A DNA stretch of 64,000 nucleotides, taken from contig OZ020253.1 in NCBI GenBank assembly GCA_963971285.1, positions 16,442,528 through 16,506,527 on the forward strand, read 5' to 3'. The notes under the pieces are model-generated. The model had not been told where the DNA came from, did no database searches, and saw only the letters and a list, made by a program, of their open reading frames with translations. Below, in pieces: positions 1 to 11,255 of the stretch (position 1 is the first letter of the stretch; every line of letters starts with the position of its first letter). Source of the stretch: Astropecten irregularis. Taxonomy: Eukaryota > Echinodermata > Asteroidea > Paxillosida > Astropectinidae. The translations under genes and the position numbers were made by a program.

Positions 1-29
1 CGTTTCAAATGTTGTACTTTATCATAGGC

Positions 30-357
30 CCTATACTTTAGTTTTTGTCAAAGAAATGCAGATTCATGGGCACAAAATATTAAGAAAGATACAGTAACAG
101 TCATCCGTCGTCTGATACGTACGGTGCGCACTTTTCGAGAAAACAGTGAAAATTGCCCACCATATTTTTAAGCATTTGACCATTATTTTTTTATCTTTGA
201 CAGATCAAAAAAATTTGTGTGGTCATGTTGGTTTTCTGGATAGATACAGCATTTCAGGCAGAAAAATTGCATGTTTCTTCCATCACCATCTTTATACTCT
301 TTAAGTTATATAGGTAAATCTGTGGAGATTTCTGTTTCGGGGTGCTTAGGAAGATGC
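30..357. mobile_element. MITE family 1 partial copy
   Basis: TTTTTGTCAAAGAAATGCAG through CTGTGGAGATTTCTGTTTCG is recognisable; the outer ends are decayed. Further partial copies lie at 4486-4777, 17991-18273, 34245-34400, 45473-45722 and 47100-47227. Confidence 0.75.
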
Positions 358-860
358 TTAACCATAATTGTGTTTCTGCTCTCGGGAGAAAATGTTAACA
401 TTCCTGTGGAAAGTTTGAGGTTCTGTTTTTTAGTATGGATCTTGCAACATCTGGGAATGGTCATGGGAGAATACACACCAATCGCTATAGATGTAAAGTG
501 AGAAACGAAGTGAAATATTCAAAGTGCAGTATGAACCATCGCGTGTGTTCAATGTAAGATCATCCATTGAAAACTGCAGAAACGAAAATGAAACAATTTA
601 AACTTAAAATAATAGAAAATAGAACTAAAAGTTCCCTTGTCCTTGAAGCATTTTACAATGCATTCTAAATAAACTTGCACTTTTTAGTACAATAAGTAGC
701 TCATTATGGCACTTTCAGTAGTACTGAGAACAAAATGTAAAGCAGGTCTTATGGTTTCAGTCTTTACTTTAAAATTGTGACCTCAACTTTTTATAAAAAG
801 GTTTTTCATATGATTTAGAGGAAATTAAAAAGAACAAACAATGCGCATATTTATTTTGTG

Positions 861-1229
861 TTAAAGGTACAGTACAGGATTGGTTACATACCCAAACAGA
901 AATGTTCAAAGATTTACGTATAACTTTTAGGGTATAAGGATGGTGCTGGTAGAAACATACCATTAAAATATTTCCGCCTGAAATGGTGTATTTATCCAGA
1001 AATTAGTAAAACAAAGACCAAAAACAGTTTTGATCTCGGGGTATAAAGATCAAATCCATTCTCTATGTTTTATAAGATAAATTGAGTCAGGTTTTTGCTA
1101 TTTTCTCGTGACTCAGATGTCCGACTGAGCTCAAAGTTTCACAGTTTTATTTTTTCATGTACATGTTGGATCAGACAAAGTGTGAGTGCTGTTCTATGAC
1201 TTTTACCAATCATGTGTTACACCTTTAAA
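861..1229. mobile_element. MITE family 2 (ACAGGATTGGTAAC ends), copy beside mucolipin exon
   Basis: TTAAAGGTACAGTACAGGAT at the left and AATCATGTGTTACACCTTTA at the right. It ends 22 bases before the exon start at 1252, so the branch-point region is transposon-derived or adjacent. Confidence 0.85.
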
Positions 1230-1251
1230 ACTTGTTTTCTGAACTTTGCAG

Positions 1252-1402
1252 TATTCGCAGCTGGAAAAAATTGCCGTCGGGACGTATGAGTTTGAGACGA
1301 ATGCCTCCGCAGACATTCATCACATGAAGATCTGCAGCAAACATTACTCCCTCATCAATGTTACTCGCGGTAGATTTGACATCAGTCTCCGCACGATAAC
1401 CG
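1252..1402 (+). CDS. MCOLN: Mucolipin exon: luminal (polycystin-mucolipin) domain, part 1
   Basis: The acceptor TTTGCAG precedes TAT TCG CAG and the donor GTAAGT follows. It starts in phase 0 and ends in phase 1. It encodes the stretch from YSQLEK to SLRTIT, matching the luminal region of TRPML with its conserved C and NVT glycosylation sequon. An upstream exon must exist outside the window or in unread sequence to the left. Confidence 0.88.
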
Positions 1403-4400
1403 GTAAGTGGGCATGGAATTTGCCAGAATTATTCCCTGACTTAGACTGTGAAAATCTAACATGAAAGACAAGGAAACTGTTTAGGGATACCCTCGGTGAA
1501 GAAATGAAGAAATGTTGTAAAGATAACTCTACTGGTAAAATAATAACAGCACTATAAAATAGCATGTACCGGTATCAGTGTTATAGCTAGCCCATTGTGA
1601 GTACCGGCTAAACTTACTTATTGTGAAGCGTAGCAAGCGGAGCTCTCCTCCTTCACGGCCGGGGTCCAGGAGATAAAACATGGTAGCTAAATGCAAGTAC
1701 GTACGTACGTGAGCGTATCAGGAATGTTCTGTTTTGTTATTGGGGATCTGGTCAATTTATCTTTACAAATTTGTCTCCAAGTCAAAATTTATGTTGTGTC
1801 TTGTGCATTTTCTGTGATTTTCAAGAGTGCCGGATATCCCCGACCGGTGTAGACCGGCTTGGCTAGAACACTGACCAGGACATGTGTATGCAATGGTCTT
1901 GCCATTATAACTTCAGAACTCTTACCTGACAAAGTTTGTAATGACCTCAGAGCGAGGTCATGACCTTTTGACCCTGTTGTCATATCTCTCCACCCCAAAT
2001 TTGGTTGGACGTTCTTCAACTTCTTTCACGTGAGCACTTCTTCCATCCTCAGATTGTCTTGACTTTGAGGTGTCACTAGTCAACAACATCACCATGAAAG
2101 AATTTCTCGAACAGAAAAACTTCAAGATCAGCTTTGACAGGTGATTATTATCGGCCATTACGTTATCTTACACTTCCAGAGTAAAGTAGTTGGACTAGAT
2201 CCCATTGGATAGTTGCTAATTTTGAATTAAACCCCCCCCCCTTGCTTTTTCGTACTTCACCAACTTCTCCCTCTTTCCTAATCCTCCAATTTCCTTCATT
2301 GTTAATCCCAGTTCCCCCATCCTCTTTCTTCTCCACGCATTTGTTTGTGTCCAGTAACTGTCCACCTTTGATCTTCCCCCCTCTCCCATTACCCCTTTTT
2401 GTCCCCCCTTTTGTCCTCTCATCCATTTATAAATGTCATTTATAAATCTTTACTTGCATTATCTTGTACTCTTGTCATTTGGCCTGTCAGAAAGATCCTG
2501 CTAGGATCAAAACACATCAGGCCCTCCTAACTCCAAGAATTTTAAATTTTATAAATTAGGTATTACAACATTTTATCTTTGCCATAAGAGTGATAATATT
2601 TCTCTTCAAATGTCTTAGTTGAGAGCTTGAAAACTATAGGAATCATGTAAAATGTTTCCGTTTTTAATTAAAAAGAACAAAATGTCTATTGGATTGAAAG
2701 TAGCCATACCGGTAAATATGTAATGAGTGTTTGTGTTTCTTTCATTTTCAGTCTGATTGAGCTGAGGTTAACTTTCTCTATTCGAAGTCTGCATATTAAA
2801 GATATGGAAATCTTTGCTGTACCGGATTGTGTCAGATTTAATATCACAGTAAGTAAAGTAAACTTTGTGTCCAAAATAGCAAACAGGTTGTCTAAAATAG
2901 CAAACTGTGTGTCCAAAACAGTAAAGAGGATGTACAAAATAGCAAACCGTGTGTCCAAAACAGTAAAGTTGGTGTACAAAATAGCAAAATGTGTGTCCAA
3001 AACAGTACATTGAGGGTGTACAAAATAGCAAAATGTGTGTCCAAAACAGTAAAAAGGTTTTAAAATAGCAAACTGTGTATCCAAAACAGTAACTTGAGGG
3101 TGTACAAAATAGCAAACTGTGTGTCCAAAACAGTAACTTGACGGTGTACAAAATAGCAAACTGTGTGTCCAAAACAGTAACTTGACGGTGTACAAAATAG
3201 CAAACAGGGTGTCCAAAACAGTAACTTGAGGGTGTACAAAATAGCAAACAGGGTGTCCAAAACAGTTACTTGGCGGTGTACAAAATAGCAAACTGTGTGT
3301 CCAAAACAGTAACTTGACGGTGTACAAAATAGCAAACAGGGTGTCCAAAACAGTAACTTGACGGTGTACAAAATAGCAAACTGTGTGTCCAAAACAGTAA
3401 CTTGAGGGTGTACAAAATAGCAAATTGTGTGTCCAAAACAGCACACAGGGTGTCCAAAACAACAAGTACGATGTACAAAACTGCAAACAGTTAATGAAGA
3501 TGAAAACCTTACCAGAAAACACAGCAGATTTGAACACTGTGCAACTGTAACTTTTGTTTCTCCAGATTCTGTACGACTACAACATTCACGGTGGACGCAT
3601 TGCTGTGTCTTTATTTGAGGAGCATTCTATCTTCCACTGCTCGGATAACGTAACTGGAGGTAAAGTATCAAATAGCAGGCTATGTTCACTGCCTGGGGCC
3701 AATGTCATGGAGCTGCTAAAGCACAAAATTTGCTCAAGCATGAAAAGTTTTCCTTGATCAAACAGCATTACCGACCAAATTTTCATGTGATGTTTACTGC
3801 TTTTGACTTGTATTCGGGTCATTGTTTGCTGACCATAACATTCACAAGGAGTTTTGGCTGGCATAATGATGATTTTATTAATCAAGGTTTTTGGTGCTTA
3901 AACAGATTTTGCTGCTTAAGCAGCTCTATGAAAATGGCTCCTGGAGCTGTTAAGCATTGTCTTTAAGGCCATGTCATACGAGGCAATTTTTACAGGCAAC
4001 TTGGAGGAAACCAACTACACTGCATACACAAGGAAAGTTTCAGTACCATAAGAGTCAGTTTCCTGGCAGTTTCTTGCTATCCCCTATAAAATTATACAAA
4101 TATTTTGAGAGGAATGTTATTTCTTCTTGGAGATTGCCTGGGAACTGATTGCCTGTTAATTGACTCGTGTGACATGGGCCTTAGTCTCCAGAATTAAATC
4201 AGGTTTGAAACAAATGGAAGAAGACGACGATATACTTATAATTTCTGTATTTTTGTTTGTGGCTGATTATTTTCTGTACAGAGACTGATTCTGCAATCAT
4301 CAGCTATCTGGTAGTTGGTTATGATGTCTTTATCATGCTGCTGTGTTCGGCCTCTCTAATGCTGTGTTGCAGATCCCTACAGAGAGGAAGGAGATTAAAA

Positions 4401-7400
4401 AAGGTATCAAGGCAAATATGAATCGTCATCTATGTTTCAGCCTAAAACTTTTCAAAAAAATCTTAGACAGTGAATTTTGAATGTACTATCAAACTTTATT
4501 TTTTTGTCAAAGAAATGTAGATTGATGTGAAAAATATCAAGGAAGATACAGTTATAGCCATCTGTGAAATGTTCAATCCCATACGGTGCCCACATTTTTA
4601 GAAAACAGTGAAAACGTTCTCAGAATTTTTTAAAAATCTCTTCACTTTTATTTTTTATCTTTAATAGATCAAAATTGTCTTTGGTTATTGGTTTTTAACC
4701 CTTTCCAGATAAAATATAGCGTTTGAGGCTGAATTTTTTTTTACGGTATGCTTCTACCAACAGCATCTTGTTTTTTTTTTCCTTGCAGAAAGCGGAGAGG
4801 TTTTTCCTGCGGTATTACAAACGGAAGTTGACACGGACGGAAAAGTTAGAGTTTTTGAACTTGTGGTACATTATGATCATCATTAGCGACCTCATGACCA
4901 TATCTGGGTCAATCTTCAAGGTTCTTCTGGAGTTTAAGGTCAGCTTAGTCTGTTTACTTTACAGTTTAGTCTGGTTCCCTGCCCAAAAATTTCCTGACGA
5001 CTCTTATTAAAAAATCTTAGGTCTGGTATCGGCTACGGTTAAAATAGACCATGACACAACTGTCATGCCTGTGCAGGCGCAGAAGCTGGCTAGTTTCCAT
5101 ATTAGCATTCATTTTTATATTTTTGTAAGCACATGCAATTTTACCCAGGCAAAGTAAGAGTTCAAAGACTAGGAAAACTATACAACAAACTCCTCAAAAG
5201 TGCATACAGGAAGAGTGCTCTGTTGTATGTGGACAATAATTATGCTCTATTTTGGCTAACTGTAGCATGAGATCAAACATATTTACATGATGTGACTTTT
5301 TCTGTGTATGACCTCACGTAACCTGTCGGAAATAGCCGACAATCAACTTGACTATCCGAAGTTGGACGAAAATGAGTTCATAATGTTTCAGATTTTTCCG
5401 TAAAGAAACAAAATTTGGCTTTTTTTGGTCACGTGCCAATCCAGTACCTCAAGTCGATACGGGACCCTAGAATTGACAGACAATAGTCGGTGATTCTTGG
5501 TCTGGGAACCAGACTATTAGTCCGTGTCTGTATCTGAGTGAAATGTTGATTGTTCATTTTTGTCTGTGACCTTTTGAGTTGTGTTATTAATAGCAAATTT
5601 TTTTTTATTGTTCATGAATATCTCAGGTGACTGCAGATTTTGACATGTGTAGCTTGTTGCTAGGGACGGGATGCTTCCTGGTCTGGCTGGGTATCCTGAG
5701 ATATCTTGGATTCTTCCCCAAGTACAATGTGAGTATCAATCAGTGCCGTATAAATCTAGGGGGTGGGGGATGCGTCCGAACGGGTGATACTTCGACTAGG
5801 TTATGGGTCAAATATTTGACCTTTTGAATCGCAGGTTTTTCCCTAGTCTTCTTGGGAGCTGGGTTGGTCTTATCAAGGAATGCCATCAGTATCCAGTGAA
5901 TAAGACGTATAACAGGGATGAGATTTCTCAGATTAAAATCTGATTTCAGATTTGTTTGTTTTAATAGGTTTTAGATTTTTTTTCCCTTACATGCTGTGGA
6001 GAAAAAGAATAAGAGATTTTCAGATTTCAGACTTGTTATGCTCCCTGTCAGCTGTTTGCAGACACTTTTTATCATTGGTCAATCTCATCCCTGGTATAAT
6101 GATGTTAAAGTGTATTGATTATTATCTTAGTGTGATATATGGGCTTTGCAAATTCAAATGATTCGTATTCATATGTCATTTCTCTTCTCATTTCCTTAAA
6201 ATGTGACCATATTAGGCTGCATATTTAGTTGATATCATTTTGTTACTTGTCACCAAATATATCATGAATTCACGTTACCACATTCTTATTTATATTTCAG
6301 ATACCTATCATCACCTTGAAGAATGCCATGCCTAATTGCATGCGATTCATCGTGTGTGGTCTTATCCTGTATATGGCCTATGGGTTTTGTGGCTGGATAG
6401 TCCTTGGTCCGTACCACCACAAGGTAAGAACTTCAGAATTTAAGAAATGTAAGAGAGGAAGATTTGCGGAGACATAAACTCTTTTCTCCAAGTGCGGTTC
6501 TGAAAAGAACCTGTGAGAAGTTGTCTTGACGTTTTGACCAGTGTACTCTGGCTTTCCTCAGGAGAGAGTGTGGGTGTCTCCGCAAACTTATTTGCTTGTG
6601 ATCATAGAGATACATACTAATAAACTAGAGGGTGGATGCACAATACTCCCCTGTACTGTGGCGCTGTGATCGCATGGGCCCGTGTCGCCATTACTATTAT
6701 GGGCACGAATTACGTATACGCATGCGTACCAGGGAATGCTGTGCTGACGGAGCACTTGCGTAAACTACATTACAAAGGCCTACGCCGTACGTTCACAGCA
6801 AAGATAGTAAAGCGCCGGCGCAGTGCCCATTTCAGTAATGGCGGATCGATCCCCATGTTGTCACAGAAATTTCGCCGAGCCCGCCCTCTAGTTTATTATT
6901 GTGTATCTCTATGGTTCATATTGATCTGTGCTGGATTAGACAATGAGTGCTGTTCTGTGACCTTTACCGATCATGTATTATACTTGTGATTAAATCCATT
7001 CGTGTGACAGGATTTTCACCACTTGCTCTAGATACTTATGAAGTATTTCTTTCTGTTTTTTCGTCTCTAGTTTCGCAGTTTGAACGTGGCCATCGAGTGC
7101 ATGTACAGTCTTATCAATGGAGATGACATGTTTGCAACATTTGATGAGATGTCGGATAAGAGCACAGTGGTTTGGATCTACAGTCGTGTCTACTTGTACT
7201 CCTTCATAAGTCTCTTTATCTACGTCATTCTCAGCTTGTTCATTGCGTTGATCATGGACACCTACGAAACTGTCAAGGTAAATACAGGCCATTATTCCTC
7301 AATAATTTTTCTTCGGCTAGATGGAAGATGTGTTTTTTGTCATTTTTGTCACTAGTCTTAAAAATAATGCCAATCTGTCTAGTATAAAAGATAATCAACA

Positions 7401-8536
7401 AATAACCACAAGGGAAACTGACTGAATTTAAAGTCATTGAAAAGTGAACTGGATTCAGTCGGTAGAATTGGGACGCGCTGTTTGGCCCTCAATAGACGAT
7501 TTGAATCCATGTTTACAAGCATAAGTCGGCCACCAACAACGAATTCACCTTAATTTGTGGCTTGATATTCGTGACGTTGCAGTCAAAGCCAGACAATTGA
7601 CCGTTCCGGCTTTGCTCTTAAGTGTGTGTCTTACGTACTGCATGTGACTGAGTTTGATCAAGGCTTTCGTGATCACCTGATTAAAAGGTGTCCTTCAATT
7701 GGTCAATGAGCACAGTTTCATTGACAGGGCCGGAAAGGTCAATTGGGACGTGGCAACAAAATGGCCGCTCTGCTGAATGCAACAGCCACAGCCACAGCCA
7801 GTCGATTGAGACGCAGCCAAACACTCCGACTTTCATGACAGGTGTTCTTGAATGCACCAAACCATTAGTAGACTGATTTTAAACTCAAGATCTCTTTGCT
7901 AATTGATGCAGGCTTGTAACGGTAGACACCGCAACTACACAAACCTAGAGGCATTCATCGACCAATGTGACGACCAGCCGGAATCGGGCTGCTATAGGAG
8001 GAAGAAGAAGAAGAAGCGTAAGAAGACGTGGAAGACCATATGTACCTGTCAAAGGTAATCCAAAGGAATCTGGGTACCGTAGCCTAGTGGTCTGGTGCAT
8101 CATATTGTGTGTTCAAATGCAGCCATGAATTATAGTAGTAAATGTGATAGATGCATTCGCCATACAGCGAGCGAGTGTCTATCACATGTGTGCAGATTTC
8201 TTGAATAATTATGCAAACCATCCCAGCACTGACTGACCTCTCTTAGTTTTGACCAATCAAGGAGCATCTACTATCGTACCATATTGCGAGTGCGTCTATC
8301 TTTTCTCTGACCTTTACGAATCATGTATTTTACCTTTAAGTTCTCATGTAAAAAAAGTATTCACAGTCTGATTTTCATGTACTAAACCATTTGACCAACT
8401 ATCAATTACTATCCATTAATATCGCTATTAGTATCAGTATCTATATCAATGATTAATCGATATTCACATGTGTTGTCTGTTATTCAATTACAGAACCAGT
8501 TCCTCAAGTGATGAAGATACCCCTCTGTTGCAGTAA
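1252..8536 (+). CDS. MCOLN: Mucolipin (TRPML) cation channel, 3' eleven exons; 5' end outside window
   Basis: TRPML channels release Ca2+, Fe2+ and other cations from late endosomes and lysosomes. Exons: 1252-1402, 2053-2140, 2752-2848, 3566-3659, 4282-4403, 4789-4938, 5627-5728, 6301-6423, 7071-7277, 7912-8054, 8494-8536. They join in frame to 439 residues plus TAA. Seen in order: the second half of the luminal domain, S2, S3, S4, S5, a pore with the family filter NGDDMF, S6 ending [15 protein letters not shown], and a cytosolic tail. Full-length family members are near 550-580 residues, so the cytosolic N-terminus, S1 and the start of the luminal domain should lie left of base 1. The tail has a lysine/arginine run and ends DEDTPLLQ, an acidic dileucine sorting motif. 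The one-to-one paralogy (MCOLN1, 2 or 3) cannot be assigned by eye. Identity as a mucolipin is very secure. Confidence 0.96.
2053..2140 (+). CDS. MCOLN: Mucolipin exon: luminal domain, part 2
   Basis: An 88-base exon between CCTCAG and GTGATT. The split codon G/AT gives D, then [17 protein letters not shown] and on to KISFD. The C and the NIT sequon match the conserved core of the mucolipin luminal domain. Confidence 0.85.
2752..2848 (+). CDS. MCOLN: Mucolipin exon: luminal domain, part 3
   Basis: It follows TTTTCAG and is read as [18 protein letters not shown], then [14 protein letters not shown], the typical LIEL..TF and PDC motifs of the family. The donor GTAAGT is immediately followed by a minisatellite. 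Confidence 0.93.
2849..3480. repeat. 44-bp minisatellite in a mucolipin intron
   Basis: About 14 copies of a 44-base unit made of two related halves, GTGTGTCCAAAACAGTAA and GGTGTACAAAATAGCAAA. The array starts within about 20 bases of the splice donor at 2849. All three minus-strand frames are open through it simply because the unit lacks stops; this is not a gene. Confidence 0.93.
3566..3659 (+). CDS. MCOLN: Mucolipin exon: luminal domain, part 4
   Basis: The exon begins [16 protein letters not shown] and ends near CSDNVTG, equivalent to the family block ending in the last conserved luminal cysteine before S2. Acceptor TCTCCAG, donor GTAAAG, ending in phase 1. Confidence 0.92.
4282..4403 (+). 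CDS. MCOLN: Mucolipin exon: transmembrane helix S2
   Basis: It encodes [20 protein letters not shown], continues as a hydrophobic helix and ends [13 protein letters not shown]. The cluster of Cys then Arg/Lys marks the cytosolic S2-S3 loop. Acceptor GTACAG, donor GTATCA. Confidence 0.93.
4789..4938 (+). CDS. MCOLN: Mucolipin exon: S2-S3 linker and S3
   Basis: Fifty whole codons. The basic linker [10 protein letters not shown] is followed by [20 protein letters not shown], one of the most conserved TRPML blocks. The acceptor tract lies at the edge of a degraded MITE. Confidence 0.95.
5627..5728 (+). CDS. MCOLN: Mucolipin exon: S4
   Basis: Thirty-four codons from [20 protein letters not shown] to [10 protein letters not shown], the family S4 segment. 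Acceptor TCTCAG, donor GTGAGT. Confidence 0.95.
6301..6423 (+). CDS. MCOLN: Mucolipin exon: S5
   Basis: Forty-one codons, starting [16 protein letters not shown] and ending [13 protein letters not shown], matching the S5 helix and the start of the pore region. Acceptor TTTCAG, donor GTAAGA. Confidence 0.96.
6603..6913. mobile_element. 311-bp nonautonomous relative of the P-like element
   Basis: Inverted repeats 6603-6635 and 6881-6913 differ at three of 33 positions. They begin CATAGAGATACA and contain AAACTAGAGGG, as does the 32-kb element (CATAG, AAACTAGAGGGCG). Inside, CGCCATTACT...ATGGGCAC occurs near both ends in opposite orientation, echoing the subterminal repeats of the larger element. 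No clear target duplication is seen. It lies in a mucolipin intron. Confidence 0.65.
6990..7070. other. Intron end before the pore exon
   Basis: Ordinary intron sequence with a pyrimidine tract (TTTCTTTCTGTTTTTTCGTCTCTAG split over 7046-7070). No further signal seen. Confidence 0.3.
7071..7277 (+). CDS. MCOLN: Mucolipin exon: pore helix, selectivity filter and S6
   Basis: Sixty-nine codons. [20 protein letters not shown] contains the complete NGDDMF filter. The S6 helix follows, with [11 protein letters not shown] and [16 protein letters not shown]. The two filter aspartates are intact, so a working cation pore is expected. Confidence 0.97.
7912..8054 (+). CDS. MCOLN: Mucolipin exon: cytosolic tail with polybasic run
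   Basis: It encodes [20 protein letters not shown], then QPESGCYRR and a long lysine/arginine stretch, then TWKTICTCQ. The LEAFI..C.D..SG.Y spacing matches the family tail. The lysine run is longer than I know from vertebrate paralogues. Cysteines near the end recall the palmitoylated CCC of TRPML1. Confidence 0.92.
8494..8536 (+). CDS. MCOLN: Mucolipin last exon: dileucine sorting signal and stop
   Basis: After the acceptor TTACAG the frame continues [14 protein letters not shown] and TAA. The sequence EDTPLL fits [DE]xxxL[LI], the adaptor-binding lysosomal sorting signal. TRPML1 carries a similar signal near its C-terminus. Confidence 0.9.
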
Positions 8537-8860
8537 TCATGATGAGGCTGCGCGATGTTGCAGTGGTTTCCGATCCTGTCAATGCAGAGGAATACTCACT
8601 TTAATTGTAGCGCATTATTTACACAGTAAGTATTAGAAGGGGATGGTTGTAAATTTCTGGGGACCAGTTTTACAGAGCTTCTAAGTTTGACAATTTTTTA
8701 AGAACAAATATTTTGCCAAAAAGGGACATTTCAATAAAGGTGTATCTCATGAATGGGAATTTCAGTTCATTAAATTTTTCTTTTTGTTCACTTTTTAATG
8801 ACTTGAAATTCAGTCAGTTTCCTCTTGTGGTTATTTGATGATTAAAAAGTAATAACTCAG

Positions 8861-9233
8861 AATAAGCCTTTTCAGTTTTGCACATTAAATTTGAATAAGT
8901 ATCTGGTACACAGACTTCTTTCATTGCACATAAACACCCAGTTTGAATTTCCCAGACTAAAGACACTGTTGTTATAGCACATGATGTGGTGCAAGCTTTT
9001 GCTTGGTTACATAACAGACGTCTGGCACCAATACACAGTTCACAATGGATAAGAATGGCACAAAGGAACCAGACCACTCCAGAGATTGGTATCACTATGC
9101 AAAAGCTTGCCCCGAATCATGTGATATAGCAACAGAGTCTTAGTCTGGGAATTTCAAACCGGGGTGTTTATAATGCAATGAAAGAAGTCTGTGTACCAGG
9201 TACTATTCAGATTTAATGTGCAAAGGGCTTATT
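8861..9233. repeat. Large foldback, arms of about 140 bp
   Basis: Arms 8861-9002 and 9099-9233 are inverted copies (for example CTGGTACACAGACTTCTTTC) around a 96-base loop. Confidence 0.88.
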
Positions 9234-9364
9234 TTGTTACACTTACACAAATTTAAGCGCATTTATATAACTCAGGTCATGTGTGTAAAAAGAACCAACG
9301 AAAAGCACAAAAATGGAATACAAAAGTGAGTTTGATTATTTTGCAGTACCGGCTCCGTGATAAC

Positions 9365-9793
9365 TTAAAGGTTCACTGTAATAAATTTTGGAAAAGGGAT
9401 GAAAGTGCTTTGAAATTGTTACTTTATACATAATTAATGACTATATAAATTTTTATTTTTATGTAAGTGCTTAATTTCGACCAAAAAGTTTAAAATCAGT
9501 ACACGTATTCCCCCTTTGAACCTATCCACGCAACAATAGCGAATGACGCCACCTACAGAACTAGTATAGGTTCGCACCCCATTACAGTCTGTACACTGCG
9601 TGTCAGTCTGCAATGAAGTAAGCAAGGTTTTTCGTCACGAAACATGGGGTGCTAAATCATGGGTCCAAAAATGCCTCCTTTTTCTGTAAACAATATTTTT
9701 AGCACAAACAATGATAGACAGGTTGAGTTTTATATCAATACAGATGTATTTAACTTCAATTGACTTTTGATCTCGGTAAACCTTTAAGGTAAA
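9365..9793. mobile_element. MITE family 3 intact copy
   Basis: TTAAAGGTTCACTG at the left and AACCTTTAA at the right. It contains AGCACAAACAATGATAGACA and GTTTTTCGTCACGAAAC. It provides the unbroken template for the nested copy at 32.0-35.95 kb. Confidence 0.75.
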
Positions 9794-11130
9794 TACTTCA
9801 AGCATTCGGGGCCTAGATTTTAAACAGTCATTCATGAATGACTAGGAATTAAAATCAGTGGAAGTGACTGGTTTTAATTTAAACTTAAATAATTCTCTTA
9901 TTGCAACAAAATCATGCATTTAAATGCCAGCCATCAGCATTAGGCAGTTTTATTTATGACAGTATTATATTAAACTTGTCGTTATTAAATATGGTACTTT
10001 TTTAAAATCTTTGTTTCATGGATATAATCTTGTACATAGATACTGAATAGATTACTGTGAAAAGGCTTTTTAAGAATTATTTAACAAATGTTTTGGTTCA
10101 ATTTTTCTAGATTACTTATTGCTATATTGTGCACCGTATACTGCAAGTTATTGTACTGAGAACACTCAATCCATTTTCATATTATAATTTTATTATTTAA
10201 AGTAATTTTGTTTTAATTATGAACGTCATACTTTTGTACACAGTTGTGATACCAATTAATGATACTACTACAGTGTATAAGCAAGAAGTCAGGGCACTAG
10301 ACTACGGAAAGCTCTTCATTCCATTCATGTTACTCCCTTTCTCTGCATGTATTTTGGCATTATTTCTAATCGATGTACTAAATGGGCCACTATAGTTTGG
10401 GAGATTATAAAGAACGAAAATTTTCATTTTCGGTAACTATTTATGTTATTTTATTTCTACTGTAAGTGTGAATCATTGCTGTGAGGATGGAAACTGGAAA
10501 GAGCGAACAAACTTGCCTAAATAAGAATTTCTTTCTTGACAATCGAGAGAATAACTCTTTGAAAACCAGTTTATTGCCAGTAAAAGATAATAACTATATA
10601 TCATATGGAATTGTGACTGGTAGTTTTGCTGGCCGCAAACGCATAATTAATTTGGGCTTAGAAAATGTCTTTTCTTAGGATGGAATCGGTACGAGACTTT
10701 TGAAAAATGTAGAAACCTGTGTACATATAATTTAAAACAGATTTATATACATTTGTAATTGGACAGTAAAGATGCAATTAAACTGACGTTCCTGTATAAT
10801 GCTTTACAAAAAAAATCACTTTGTCTCATCGTTTTGTTTAAAGGTATAATTGATAAAGGTCACAGAACAGCACTCACACTTTGGCCACTTTGGCTGTTCC
10901 AGCATGAACATGAAATCATAATACTGTACTGTGAAAATTTGAGCTCAATCGTACATATTTATGAGTCACGAGAAAGTAGCGAAAACCCGACTCGGCTTTC
11001 CTTATAAAACATAAAGAATGGTTTTCATCTTACCCTGAGATCAAAACTGTTTTCGGTCTTTGTTTTACTAATATCTGGATAGATTTCAGGCGGAACATGT
11101 AAGGGTGGCAGGTTACTTTTCTTCGGCGAC
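9794..11130. other. Intergenic, AT-rich
   Basis: No gene or domain seen. It contains only a truncated family 2 MITE at 10838-11102. Confidence 0.4.
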
Positions 11131-11255
11131 TTCTATCCAGCCCAATGTCGGGTGGCGTCCCTAATAGTCAATTATCTTTGTTCGGTTTGGCAGTCAGAAG
11201 GCCATGAAACCAGTACTGCTGGATAGCTCAATTGGTAGGGCGCCTGTACGGCAGG

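Larger units (their letters stand above)
8537..10250 (+). other. Mucolipin 3' flank with two foldback elements
   Basis: No coding signal. A possible polyadenylation signal AATAAA lies at 8733-8738, about 200 bases after the stop. The rest holds a large inverted repeat (8861-9233) and a MITE (about 9365-9793), followed by AT-rich sequence. The true transcript end is not visible. Confidence 0.45.

Noticed and set aside
2686-3537. A 283-codon minus-strand reading frame
   Set aside because: It lies wholly in the 44-bp minisatellite; the repeat has no stop in any minus frame, giving a repetitive [15 protein letters not shown] product. The unit is not a multiple of three.
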